Source: Thalassoglobus sp. JC818
GTDB lineage: Bacteria > Planctomycetota > Planctomycetia > Planctomycetales > Planctomycetaceae
Direction: 5' to 3'
Assembly: GCF_040717535.1 (NCBI RefSeq)
Contig: NZ_JBFEFI010000004.1
Location: forward strand, 434,001-498,000
Length of the DNA: 64,000 bases
Notes under the pieces: model-generated
What the model was told of the DNA's origin: nothing
Database searches by the model: none
What the model saw: the letters and a program-made list of their open reading frames with translations, nothing else
Program-made: the position numbers and the translations under genes
Shown here: piece by piece, positions 1-9,011 of the stretch
Layout of the letters: each line of letters opens with the position of its first letter
How positions within the stretch are numbered: the stretch's first letter is position 1

Positions 1-559
1 TGCTGGAAAGCCAAAACTTCCCAAGAAGGCAGAAACGACGACGCGTCGTGGATTCTGGGGAATCTTTGCAGCGGTGGCGATTACACCCTTCATGTTCGCA
101 TGGGCGTCCGTTTCAGCCATCGCAGGCCTTTGGGCCCTTGGCGTGGCTCGATTCATGATGCCGAACATGGTGCTTGAATTGCCTTCGCGATTCAAAGTCG
201 GTCCAAAATCTGACTTCCCACCAGGAACGGTCTCCGAGAAGTTCAAAGCGAGCCGTGGTATCTGGATCGTCAATACAGATCAATATGACGGTCGCGGGAT
301 GATTTATGCTCTCGCGTCAGTCTGCACGCATCTCGGATGCACACCAAACTGGCTCGAGGGAGAGCAGAAGTTCAAGTGTCCTTGCCATGGTTCTGGATTC
401 TACATCACCGGAATCAACTTTGAGGGCCCAGCTCCAAGGCCTCTCGAACGCGTCGGGATTGCAGTCGCTCCTGATGGTCTGCTCGAGGTGGACAAGAGTG
501 TGAAGTTTCAGGAAGAACTCGGACAGTGGGTTGACCCCAAGTCCTTCGAATTGGCTTAG
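1..559 (+). CDS. Rieske iron-sulfur protein of a cytochrome bc/b6f-type complex (5' end cut by window)
   Basis: This subunit carries the [2Fe-2S] cluster that takes the first electron from quinol and passes it to cytochrome c. The reading frame is open to the window edge, so the first residues are missing. A twin-arginine motif (TTRRGFWG, nt about 41-64) precedes a hydrophobic anchor, as expected for a Tat-exported Rieske protein. The two cluster-binding loops are CTHLGC and CPCHGSGF, giving the 2 Cys + 2 His ligands and the bridging disulfide. A GTG at 74 lies inside the anchor and is not the true start, because the Tat motif is upstream and in frame. It is the first visible gene of the respiratory locus, 62 bases before cytochrome b. 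Family is certain; the exact complex type rests on the neighbours. Confidence 0.95.
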   Translation, partial: AGKPKLPKKAETTTRRGFWGIFAAVAITPFMFAWASVSAIAGLWALGVARFMMPNMVLELPSRFKVGPKSDFPPGTVSEKFKASRGIWIVNTDQYDGRGMIYALASVCTHLGCTPNWLEGEQKFKCPCHGSGFYITGINFEGPAPRPLERVGIAVAPDGLLEVDKSVKFQEELGQWVDPKSFELA

Positions 560-621
560 TGTCGGGCGTGCAGTTGTGCGCGCTATTTCCTCACGGTTGA
601 TGGTCCTCACCGGGTACTGGT

Positions 622-1395
622 ATGTCGGTTACGGAATACATTCGGAAGTCACAGATCTGGCGAAGCATCTTTCGCCACCCTGCTCCGTATGATCGCAGAA
701 ATCGTGCGGTCGTCGTCTTGACGAACTTCTTTCTGCACTTGCATCCCGTGTCAGCGAAAAAAGGCGGAATCGCTCTTTCGTACACGTGGTGTATGGGCGG
801 AATCACATTCTTCCTGTTCCTGGTTGAAGCACTCACCGGAGTGCTGTTGATGTTTTACTATCGCCCAACTCTGGAATGGGCCTTCACCGATATTCGAGCA
901 CTCCGAGACGTGAACACGCTCGGAATCATGCGAGAGATTCACCGGTGGGGGGCTCACGCGATGGTGATCACCGTCTGGCTCCACATGTATCGAGTCTTCC
1001 TGACGGGAAGTTATAAACCTCCGCGGGAATTTAACTGGGTGATCGGGGTCCTCCTGCTTGTGTTGACCCTGTTGCTCTCCTTTACCGGATACCTGCTCCC
1101 TTGGGATCAGTTGGCCATTTGGGCCATCACCGTGGGTTCCAACATGGCACGTGCCACTCCATTCCTCGGGCATGAAGGTCCGGGTTTCCAGCTCTTGAAT
1201 GTTGGTGGTTTCGATCTGATTACAAACGCCAGTGATGCTCGCTTCCTGTTGCTGGGAGCACGAACCGTTGGCGAAGAAACACTGAATCGTTTTTACATTC
1301 TGCACTGCGTCGCTATTCCCATTGTCGTGTCTGGCCTGATCGCCATTCACTTCTGGAGGGTTCGTAAGGACGGTGGAATCAGTCAGCCTCTTTAA
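622..1395 (+). CDS. Cytochrome b, N-terminal half (b6-type)
   Basis: This is the membrane subunit that binds the two b haems of the quinol:cytochrome c oxidoreductase. Haem ligands are visible as H107/H121 (IHRWG and WLHMYR) and H228/H243 (ILHCV and AIHFWR). The 14- and 15-residue spacings match cytochrome b6 rather than mitochondrial cytochrome b. Residue C57 in WCMGGIT aligns with the cysteine of b6 that covalently holds the extra haem cn (ci). The motif TGYLLPWDQ is also b6-like. At 257 residues it has the four helices of b6, with the remaining helices encoded by the next gene. It lies between the Rieske gene and the subunit-IV-like gene. The cn haem is inferred from alignment by eye. Confidence 0.95.
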   Translation: MSVTEYIRKSQIWRSIFRHPAPYDRRNRAVVVLTNFFLHLHPVSAKKGGIALSYTWCMGGITFFLFLVEALTGVLLMFYYRPTLEWAFTDIRALRDVNTLGIMREIHRWGAHAMVITVWLHMYRVFLTGSYKPPREFNWVIGVLLLVLTLLLSFTGYLLPWDQLAIWAITVGSNMARATPFLGHEGPGFQLLNVGGFDLITNASDARFLLLGARTVGEETLNRFYILHCVAIPIVVSGLIAIHFWRVRKDGGISQPL

Positions 1396-1452
1396 GTGGT
1401 CTGTCAAAATCGGGATTTTTGAGCCCTTTATTGTTTGTGGTGACTGGGAACT

Positions 1453-2814
1453 ATGGAACCTCATCCTGACTTAACAATTAGTGTGATTCGTGGCCTTGGC
1501 TGGCTGTACTTGCTGATGTCGTTACTGAACATCTGCTGGACATTCCGCAGCCATAAGCGTGATGGCTACTACAATCGCATGTTCGGAATCGACCATCTCC
1601 CAAAATCGATGTTTTGGGCGATCTACTCCGCTTTGCTGTTGGTTTTGGCGGCCGTTCACCTTGTCTTTTCGGCCAATGCGTCGTCATTCCTGTTGCGACT
1701 TCCGTTGTGGTTTAAAAACGCAGCAGACATGGTGATCGCTAACCCGATCAGCTTCTTCTGTCTATCGATCGTGATTTTCATCGCGATTGTCGCCCTCCGA
1801 AAATGGTGGGTCCAACCGACGGTTGCCTGGATTCTCTTCAACCTGAGCGTCCTGTTCCTGGCTGTCAGTATGACCGACTACGACTTCCGACAGATCGTCG
1901 GCAAACCGGACAACGTTCCGATTGTCGGGATGCTTTATCTCGTCGGATTCACCACTTGGCTGTACTTCTACAAAGCCAACGACAACGACGAACGAATTGC
2001 TGAAGGTCGCCCGCTGGCCGAAAAAGAACTGTCTGACCAAGTCCTCGTGTGGCCGGATCTCGTTTACTCCGAGATGATCTGCATGATTCTGGTCACCGCT
2101 TTGCTCATCGTCTGGGGAGTGGCACTTCAAGCACCGCTTGAAGAACCTGCCTCAGCAGTGAAAACCCCGAACCCTTCGAAGGCTCCCTGGTACTTCCTCG
2201 GTCTTCAGGAAATGCTCGTCTACTACGATCCATGGATGGCCGGTGTGGTCCTCCCGAGTGTGATCCTGGTCGGGTTGATGGCGATTCCTTACATCGACTT
2301 CAACACCAAAGGGAACGGTTACTACACATTTGATGAGCGTAAATTTGCCATCATCACGTTCCTCTTCGGCTTCCTACCGCTCTGGGTCGGAATGATCGTG
2401 CTGGGAACCTTTATTCGTGGCCCCAACTGGAACATGTTCGGCCTTTACGAATATTGGGATGTCCACAAACTGGAAGTTCTCAATAACGTGAACCTGTCAG
2501 AGTACTTCTGGCACGGATTAGGGCAACCATTGCCGAAACCGAACCCGGAAGGCTCGGCCCTTTCACAAGTTGGAACGATTCTCAGTCGTGAGTGGCTCGG
2601 CATCATTTTGACGCTCGCCTACCTGTTCGTATTGCCTCCGCTCATGGCGGTCACGGTCTTCAAGAAGTTCTACGTTAAGATGGGCTTCGTGCGGTACATG
2701 GTTTTGGCCAATCTGGTTCTGCTGATGGCCTCACTTCCTTTGAAGATGGTCCTGCGATGGGTGTTTCGTTTGAAATACATCGTCGCGATTCCAGAGTGGT
2801 TCTTTAATATCTAG
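1453..2814 (+). CDS. Cytochrome b C-terminal (subunit IV-like) protein with five extra N-terminal helices
   Basis: The C-terminal half resembles subunit IV/QcrC: NPSKAPWYFLGLQE (near residue 245) sits where the PEWY quinone-site motif lies in classical complexes, followed by helices typical of the family. At 453 residues it is much longer than subunit IV (about 160-220). I count about ten hydrophobic segments, five of them N-terminal to the subunit-IV-like part. The extra helices have no family I recognise. It lies 57 bases after cytochrome b and 64 bases before the octahaem cytochrome, so it is presumably a structural subunit of the same complex. The Glu of PEWY is replaced (APWY), as in several Gram-positive QcrC proteins. 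Confidence 0.88.
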   Translation: MEPHPDLTISVIRGLGWLYLLMSLLNICWTFRSHKRDGYYNRMFGIDHLPKSMFWAIYSALLLVLAAVHLVFSANASSFLLRLPLWFKNAADMVIANPISFFCLSIVIFIAIVALRKWWVQPTVAWILFNLSVLFLAVSMTDYDFRQIVGKPDNVPIVGMLYLVGFTTWLYFYKANDNDERIAEGRPLAEKELSDQVLVWPDLVYSEMICMILVTALLIVWGVALQAPLEEPASAVKTPNPSKAPWYFLGLQEMLVYYDPWMAGVVLPSVILVGLMAIPYIDFNTKGNGYYTFDERKFAIITFLFGFLPLWVGMIVLGTFIRGPNWNMFGLYEYWDVHKLEVLNNVNLSEYFWHGLGQPLPKPNPEGSALSQVGTILSREWLGIILTLAYLFVLPPLMAVTVFKKFYVKMGFVRYMVLANLVLLMASLPLKMVLRWVFRLKYIVAIPEWFFNI

Positions 2815-2878
2815 TTTTTTGTGAACGCCCAAAGGTCTCATTCCCCGATTCCGGGCGCAGCAGTGACACTGAATAGCA

Positions 2879-5800
2879 ATGCCAGCAACTGAACAGTATT
2901 GGCGTAATTTGCCAACAATGCACAAGGTGTTCGCCGGAAGCGCAGTCGCGCTTCTGGGTGCGACGCTGCTGATGATGTACAAAGACGAGAACCGCACATG
3001 GCGCGATTATCAGCGCGAAGCGGAACGTCTCAAAGTCGAACTGATCGACCAACAGCGACAGCAATATGACGACGAGCAATACCAGGCTCAAATTGCGTCT
3101 CTGACTGCTGAAGTCGAATCTCTCGACAGCGATTGGCAAAGCCGATCCGATGAAATTGCTGAGCTGGAAGAAAAAGCCAACACTCTCAAAGGCCGCGTCG
3201 AAATCCTCGCGACCGAGTCGAAGACTCGTAACGCCGAGCGAGACAAAGCCCGTGCGGATTACGACATCAAAGTCCGTGATCAAAGCGCTCCAGACGTTCT
3301 CGCTCAGTTCAAAGGTACGTTCGACGCTGCTGAGCAAGCTGCCCGTGAAGCAGCTCTCGAATACCAGACAGTACAGGCTGAATACGACGCTCTGAAAAGC
3401 CAAATCGCCTCTGAACGTCGGGAACTCGATGAAGCTGCTGCTGAACTGAGTGAAGTTCGCTCTGCCCAAGACAGCCTCGCTGAACAGCGAAATCAGCTTC
3501 GTCCAGAGAGTTGGTTTGTCTCTCTGAAACGATCTTTCAAAGAACTTCCGATTATTAACGGCTTCAATCCGCACTTGAAGATTCAGTACGACTGGCCATC
3601 CGGCTTGGAGCAAGAACTCGGCATGGTAACCGTCGAACGTGTCGACCGCTGCCGAACTTGTCACGTGAACATTGATGACTTCAGTGTGATCCGTGAGAAC
3701 GGACAAGTCGTCGGAATGACGCCGACTTACTCAAGTGAAAATTACGAACAGCCTTTCTGTTCACATCCATCACCAGAGATCTATCTGACCGCAACCAGTC
3801 CACATCCAGTGAACGACTTCGGATGTACTGTTTGCCACGGCGGAGACGGCTCCGGAACAAGCTTCCAGAACGCCGAGCACACTCCCTCGAACCCTGCGAT
3901 CGCGAAGAAGTGGGCAGACGAGTACGACTGGCACTCGAACCACTTCTGGGAAGATCCGATGCGCCCAGAGCAGTTCATCGAATCAAGCTGCCTGAAGTGT
4001 CACCACAGCGTCGTCGAGCTCGGAATCAACGAAAAGTACGGTGAGACCGCTCCGAAACTCTTCAAGGGTTGGGAAACAATCCGCGACTACGGTTGCTTCG
4101 GCTGTCACGAAATCAACGGATACGATGGAACGACTCCCATTGGTCCTGACTTCCGACTGGAACCGAACACACCTGAAGAGCTGGCAGCGATCGAAGCCGA
4201 TCCGAATCAAATCGCTGGCGAAATGCGAAAAGTCGGTCCATCGCTGCGCTACATCGCTGCGAAAACGACCGAAGAATTCATCGCGTACTGGACTGAAGAG
4301 CCAAAGCGGTTCCGACCAACAACGCGGATGCCACAGTTCTTCGATCTGACCAACCAACATGATGCGATGGCTGAACTTCTCCAGCCTGTCGAAATCGCCG
4401 GGATTACGCGTTACCTCCTCGACAAATCCGAAGAGTTCAAAGTCGAAAAGCCAGCCTCGGACTACACACCTGATCCAAAGCGAGGAGAAGACCTCTTCGC
4501 AAATCGAGGTTGCCTCGCTTGTCACAGTAAAACTGGCGAAGCTTTCGAAGGCATCGACGCGAACTTCGGCCCGGACCTTTCCCGAATTCACGAGAAGATC
4601 AAACCAGGCGAAGAAGGCTTCCAGTGGATGTACACTTGGATCAAAGAACCAAGTCGCTACCACACTCGAACCCGCATGCCGGATCTCTACCTCGATCCGT
4701 ACACAGATGAACTTTCGGGCGATCACATTGATCCCGCTGCAGACATCACCGCTTACCTGCTTCAGGGTGGCCCCGGAGAATTTCCTGAGCTTCCTCAAGC
4801 CAAGATCGACCTCGGTCTCGTCGTCGTCGAGCTGAGCAAAGAAGACGCTCAGCAACTCGGCCTCGCAGAAGAGCAATACCGAGGAGTTCTCGTTGAAGAA
4901 ATCGTTGCGGGCAGCCCCGCAAGTCGAGCAGAAGCTCAATCGGGCGAAAGCTGGCGACCGTCTCCAATTCAACCTGGCGACATCCTGATTTCAGTCGCTG
5001 GGAATTCGGTGGGCTCTGTTGATGATTACCACGAACTCCTCAACAACCTGGAATCAGGTGAAGAACTTCAAGCCAAGATCCTGCGAAACGGCCGTGAAGT
5101 CATTCTACGACTCGTTGCAGCGACTCCGCTTGACGATCTCGTCCGCCTGTACCTCTCGAAAGTCGTCGGCCAGTCGGGAGTGAGTCGGGTCTTCGAAAAC
5201 CGAAAACTGGACGTGACCGAATCGATGTACGGTGAGGGCGTTTCTCTCGCTGACTACTTCAAAGGAGACGAAATCGAACTCGCTCCGGCTGAGTTTGGTG
5301 AGGATGTGACTCCAGAAGAGTGGAGAGAACGACAACTCGTTTACGTCGGTCGCCGTACGATCTCACGATATGGCTGCTACGGTTGTCACGACATCCCAGG
5401 ATTTGAAGATGCTCGCCCAATCGGTGCTGCATTGAATGACTGGGGTCGCAAGGACACCTCGAAGCTCGCCTTCGAACACATCCACGAATATCTCCACCAT
5501 CATGGAGAAATCTCAGAAGAGAATGGCCACGAAGAAGAAGACCATGGACATGACCATGGTGCCGACTCCCACGGTCACGACAGTGCTCTGGGAACCAGCA
5601 CTGCGGAACGAATGGAACAGATCGTTAAAGACTCCCTCGCTGGTGGCGATGTGGACGAAAGCGATCTGACCGAAGCCCTTCTCTACAAGAGTGCGATCAC
5701 TCACGGTCGTCCCGGCTTCCTGTGGCAGAAACTACGACAGCCACGAAGCTACGATTACAAGAAGACTGAAACCAAGAACTGGGACGAACGTCTTCGAATG

Positions 5801-7084
5801 CCGAAGTTCCCGTTCGACTCCGACCAGATCGAAGCGGTCTCGACATTCGTCCTCGGACTAGTGGCCCAGCCTCCAGCTCCTGAATATCAGTTCCGCCCGG
5901 ATGAAGCAGGACAGGCAATCTTCGAGGGAGAACGTCTCCTCGCGAAGTACAACTGTACCGGTTGCCACGTCCTCGAAATGGACTCACTTGAGTTCTCCAT
6001 CAATCCGGACCTGCTGAACGCCAAAGCGGTCAGTGGCGAATCACTGATGGAAGATTACCTGGAAGCATTTGATCTTCTGGCCCACATCAAACCAATGGGT
6101 GTCGGCGGACAGGGTGCCACCGGGGAAACTGTCACTAACTCTTACGGAGACGAGGAAGCGGTTTATCGAGCCACTGCCTTCGTTCAAGGTGTTCCTGATC
6201 CTGAAGAAGAAGACCCCGAGTTCCGCATCTACTCGCTGCGGTTCTGGGATGGTTTCGAAGCTGAGGAAGGAAAATACATCCTTCCAGGTGAAGCCGTACC
6301 TGTCACCGAAGGACAGTTCCGTGGTCGTATCGACGGCCGTGGCGGAGACTTCGGAAAATGGCTGGTGAACAAACTGGCTCCGGAACTCAGCAAGACACCC
6401 GGCGGAAATGACTTCAACGCCGCATGGCAGGCATCTGTCCCGACACTTGTGGCAGAAGGACACAAAGTCCGCACACCGTGGCTCTTCGAGTTCCTGAAGA
6501 ACCCGGAACCACTTCGTCGAACAACAGTCTTGAGAATGCCTCGCTTCAACATGTCTGATGAAGAAGCACGAACGCTGGCCAACTACTTCTCCGCAAGAGA
6601 TGGTGTTCCATTCCCATACCAACTGGTTCCGCAGAATCAGCTCGGTTATCAGGAACTTCACCAGGAGATTTACGAAGCGCATTACCCAGACGCCGAAGAA
6701 GATTACCTGACAGCGTCCTGGTATGTGCTGAATGGTCCTCTCTGTCGAAAATGTCACAACGTCGGCGGAAACGTGGTCAACGATCCGAAACAGGTGAAAG
6801 GCCCGAATCTCCAACGCGTTGAACAGCGACTTCGTCCGGAATGGACACAACTTTGGATCTACAAACCGAACTGGATCTATCCGTACACCGCGATGCCGGA
6901 AAACTTCCCGGCTGACAAACCTGCGGAAATGAAGGATCTCTTCGGTGGTGACAACCCACGTCAGGCTCAATCCGTGATCGATGCGTTGTTCAACTACACG
7001 CGGCTGATCGAAGAGAATGGCCCGACGACTTACAACCCAGAAACGTCGACACCACCCACAACGACCACGGGAGGTGCTGAGTAA
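2879..7084 (+). CDS. Giant membrane-anchored octahaem cytochrome c with coiled coil and PDZ domain
   Basis: This 1401-residue protein probably replaces cytochrome c1/f as electron acceptor of the Rieske/cyt b pair. One N-terminal helix (about residues 15-34) anchors it, followed by a long charged coiled coil (about 45-200). Eight CXXCH haem motifs follow: CRTCH, CTVCH, CLKCH, CFGCH, CLACH, CYGCH, CTGCH and CRKCH, at about residues 258, 315, 371, 405, 544, 832, 1025 and 1288. A PDZ domain (about 644-745, with QPGDILISVAG) lies between haems 5 and 6, and a His/Asp/Glu-rich stretch (about 866-905) may bind metal. The stop overlaps the ATG of the next gene by one base (TAATG), showing translational coupling. 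Multihaem nature is seen directly; the role in the complex is inferred. Confidence 0.93.
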   Translation: MPATEQYWRNLPTMHKVFAGSAVALLGATLLMMYKDENRTWRDYQREAERLKVELIDQQRQQYDDEQYQAQIASLTAEVESLDSDWQSRSDEIAELEEKANTLKGRVEILATESKTRNAERDKARADYDIKVRDQSAPDVLAQFKGTFDAAEQAAREAALEYQTVQAEYDALKSQIASERRELDEAAAELSEVRSAQDSLAEQRNQLRPESWFVSLKRSFKELPIINGFNPHLKIQYDWPSGLEQELGMVTVERVDRCRTCHVNIDDFSVIRENGQVVGMTPTYSSENYEQPFCSHPSPEIYLTATSPHPVNDFGCTVCHGGDGSGTSFQNAEHTPSNPAIAKKWADEYDWHSNHFWEDPMRPEQFIESSCLKCHHSVVELGINEKYGETAPKLFKGWETIRDYGCFGCHEINGYDGTTPIGPDFRLEPNTPEELAAIEADPNQIAGEMRKVGPSLRYIAAKTTEEFIAYWTEEPKRFRPTTRMPQFFDLTNQHDAMAELLQPVEIAGITRYLLDKSEEFKVEKPASDYTPDPKRGEDLFANRGCLACHSKTGEAFEGIDANFGPDLSRIHEKIKPGEEGFQWMYTWIKEPSRYHTRTRMPDLYLDPYTDELSGDHIDPAADITAYLLQGGPGEFPELPQAKIDLGLVVVELSKEDAQQLGLAEEQYRGVLVEEIVAGSPASRAEAQSGESWRPSPIQPGDILISVAGNSVGSVDDYHELLNNLESGEELQAKILRNGREVILRLVAATPLDDLVRLYLSKVVGQSGVSRVFENRKLDVTESMYGEGVSLADYFKGDEIELAPAEFGEDVTPEEWRERQLVYVGRRTISRYGCYGCHDIPGFEDARPIGAALNDWGRKDTSKLAFEHIHEYLHHHGEISEENGHEEEDHGHDHGADSHGHDSALGTSTAERMEQIVKDSLAGGDVDESDLTEALLYKSAITHGRPGFLWQKLRQPRSYDYKKTETKNWDERLRMPKFPFDSDQIEAVSTFVLGLVAQPPAPEYQFRPDEAGQAIFEGERLLAKYNCTGCHVLEMDSLEFSINPDLLNAKAVSGESLMEDYLEAFDLLAHIKPMGVGGQGATGETVTNSYGDEEAVYRATAFVQGVPDPEEEDPEFRIYSLRFWDGFEAEEGKYILPGEAVPVTEGQFRGRIDGRGGDFGKWLVNKLAPELSKTPGGNDFNAAWQASVPTLVAEGHKVRTPWLFEFLKNPEPLRRTTVLRMPRFNMSDEEARTLANYFSARDGVPFPYQLVPQNQLGYQELHQEIYEAHYPDAEEDYLTASWYVLNGPLCRKCHNVGGNVVNDPKQVKGPNLQRVEQRLRPEWTQLWIYKPNWIYPYTAMPENFPADKPAEMKDLFGGDNPRQAQSVIDALFNYTRLIEENGPTTYNPETSTPPTTTTGGAE

Positions 7085-7962
7085 TGCACATGTCTTGCAA
7101 ATTTCACCTGGTTGTTCCAAATGGAATCCAGTGCTTTCTGTTGTCTTCGCTGATTCTGTGCGGTTGCGACACTTCAGTCCGTCGTGAGGGACTTGGAGGA
7201 GGAGCACTCTCTCCAGTGAAAGTCACCCTGCTGAAAGAGGCAGGCTCTGGCTCAGACGAAGCAGAGAGTGAATCCAGCGGCGGTCCGAAGATTACTGAAT
7301 TCGGAACGCTGTCAGGTCGAATCACAGTCAACGGATCGATTCCGACTCTCGCTCCTCTTCTCGCACAGGGCGCGGCGACCAAAGATGCGATCTGCAGTGC
7401 GGAGGCAGTTCCGAACCAGACTGTCGTCGGTAGTGACGGCGGACTCGGAAACGTCTTCGTCTACCTGCGAAGAGTTCCAAATGTCGATGTTCCAGCCCCG
7501 AAAGAAGAACCTGTCATCTTCGATCAGAAGGGCTGTGTCTTCGTTCCGCACGCTCAAGTTGTTCAGACTGGCCAGAAAGTGATCCTGAAGAATTCAGACC
7601 CGGTTGCACACAACGTGAACGTCAAAGGCTTTGCGGGATCGTTCAACAGTACAGTTCCGCCGAATAATCAGTCTGACGTCGAAACAACCTTCAGTGCTGC
7701 TGAAAAAGTTCCGGCCGGTGTGATTTGCGATTTCCACAACTGGATGCAGGCCTACGTCTTTCCAGTCGATCATCCGTGGGCAACGACATCAAATCCTGAC
7801 GGGTCTTTCACAATTGAGAATGTACCCGCTGGGAAGATGGAGTTTGTTATCTGGCACGAAAAACTCGGTTACATTGAACGTGCGGTTGAAGTTGACATCC
7901 CAGCCGGAGGGGAATCGGCTCCTCTTGAATTGTCTGTCGATGCCGCCGACCTGGCTGGTTGA
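7084..7962 (+). CDS. Cupredoxin-like lipoprotein (copper carrier candidate) 1
   Basis: A signal peptide ends in a lipobox (LCGC, C28), so the protein should be lipid-anchored outside the cytoplasmic membrane. The core is a plastocyanin-like fold with visible type-1 copper ligands: His in PVAHNVNVKG, then CDFHNWM providing Cys, His and Met. A C-terminal segment (SNPDGSFTIENVPAG) resembles a carboxypeptidase regulatory-like beta domain. It starts on the stop codon of the octahaem gene and is followed 21 bases later by a close paralogue. Placement between two cytochromes suggests it carries electrons between the bc-like complex and the oxidase. Copper binding is predicted from the ligands only; a structural role is the alternative. 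Confidence 0.85.
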   Translation: MHMSCKFHLVVPNGIQCFLLSSLILCGCDTSVRREGLGGGALSPVKVTLLKEAGSGSDEAESESSGGPKITEFGTLSGRITVNGSIPTLAPLLAQGAATKDAICSAEAVPNQTVVGSDGGLGNVFVYLRRVPNVDVPAPKEEPVIFDQKGCVFVPHAQVVQTGQKVILKNSDPVAHNVNVKGFAGSFNSTVPPNNQSDVETTFSAAEKVPAGVICDFHNWMQAYVFPVDHPWATTSNPDGSFTIENVPAGKMEFVIWHEKLGYIERAVEVDIPAGGESAPLELSVDAADLAG

Positions 7963-7983
7963 TAGTCGTTGGAAACTGAATAA

Positions 7984-8988
7984 ATGAAATACGCAAACAG
8001 TCATCACATCTCGACATTGAGCGCTTGCAGCCTGTTCGCCATGCTCGCGTTCACGGTGGGATGTGTTCCACAAGCTGACCATCGATCGACAAAGGTAAAG
8101 AACGCCTCGGACATCGAGATTTCAGTCGGAGAAGTCAAGAAGACTCCGGAGCCAGAAGAAGCACCTGCTGCCTCGGAAACACCGGCAGCGACAAGTGCTC
8201 CACCAGCGACCACGGAGATGGCTGCGACGACAAATTCCACTGAATCGGCTGCACCTGAAACGACAACCGCTGCACCAGAGGCAGCTCCCGCGAACCCGCC
8301 TGCCGCCAGTGCAGAAATTGTTGAGGGACCAGCCAAGTTTATCGGACGAGTCACTGTTAACGGAGCGGCTCCGAATCTGCCACCACTGTTGGCTCAAGGA
8401 GCTTCCACCAAAGATCAGGTCTGTTCAGAAGTAGCAGTTCCAAATGAGACAGTCGTCGCATCCGAGAGTGGTGGACTGGCCAATGTTTTTGTGTACATGA
8501 AGAAACCACCGCGAAGTGGAATTCCCGAAGGTGGTGACGACAAAGCAGTCATCGACCAACAAGGTTGTGTCTTTCTCCCACATGCGGCAATTCTGCGTGT
8601 CGGTCAAAAAGTCAACTTGAAAAACTCGGACCCGGTGGCTCATAACGTCAACGTGAAGGGTTTTGCAAACCAGTTCAACAACACCATCCCGCCTGGAAGC
8701 GATCAGGAGTATTCATTTCAGGCAGCTGAGCGACTTCCCGCTCAGGTTGTCTGTGACTTCCACAACTGGATGAGTGCCTGGGTGCTTCCACTGGATCACC
8801 CTTGGGGTGCTGTCACCGATGCGGATGGTTACTTCGAAATCGAGAACCTTCCCGAGGGGGAATGGGAATTCGTCGTCTGGCAGGAAGCTGTCGGATACGT
8901 TGAACGATCAGTCAAAATCAAGGCAGCACCGAATTCGCCGCCAATTGAAATCAATTTCGAAGTCGATGCGTCGAAGTTGGCGCAGTAA
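7984..8988 (+). CDS. Cupredoxin-like lipoprotein 2 (paralogue of the preceding gene)
   Basis: This paralogue shares the whole core of the previous protein: GCVFLPHA, NSDPVAHNVNVKGFA, CDFHNWM and a PDG/ADGYFEIENLP regulatory-like tail. The copper ligand set (His, Cys, His, Met) is intact. It differs by a long Ala/Pro/Thr/Glu-rich linker (about residues 55-110) between the lipobox (TVGC, C27) and the domain, which would let the copper domain reach away from the membrane. Tandem duplication is the simplest explanation. The pair may serve different donors or acceptors, or the linker may allow shuttling between complexes. The redox role is inferred. Confidence 0.85.
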   Translation: MKYANSHHISTLSACSLFAMLAFTVGCVPQADHRSTKVKNASDIEISVGEVKKTPEPEEAPAASETPAATSAPPATTEMAATTNSTESAAPETTTAAPEAAPANPPAASAEIVEGPAKFIGRVTVNGAAPNLPPLLAQGASTKDQVCSEVAVPNETVVASESGGLANVFVYMKKPPRSGIPEGGDDKAVIDQQGCVFLPHAAILRVGQKVNLKNSDPVAHNVNVKGFANQFNNTIPPGSDQEYSFQAAERLPAQVVCDFHNWMSAWVLPLDHPWGAVTDADGYFEIENLPEGEWEFVVWQEAVGYVERSVKIKAAPNSPPIEINFEVDASKLAQ

Positions 8989-9011
8989 TTTTCAGAAGTA
9001 GAGGCTTTCCT

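Noticed and set aside
3983-7207. Long antisense open frames opposite the octahaem cytochrome (329 and 388 codons)
   Set aside because: They mirror the strong codon bias of the real gene, have no domains or start signals, and the sense strand encodes eight haem motifs.
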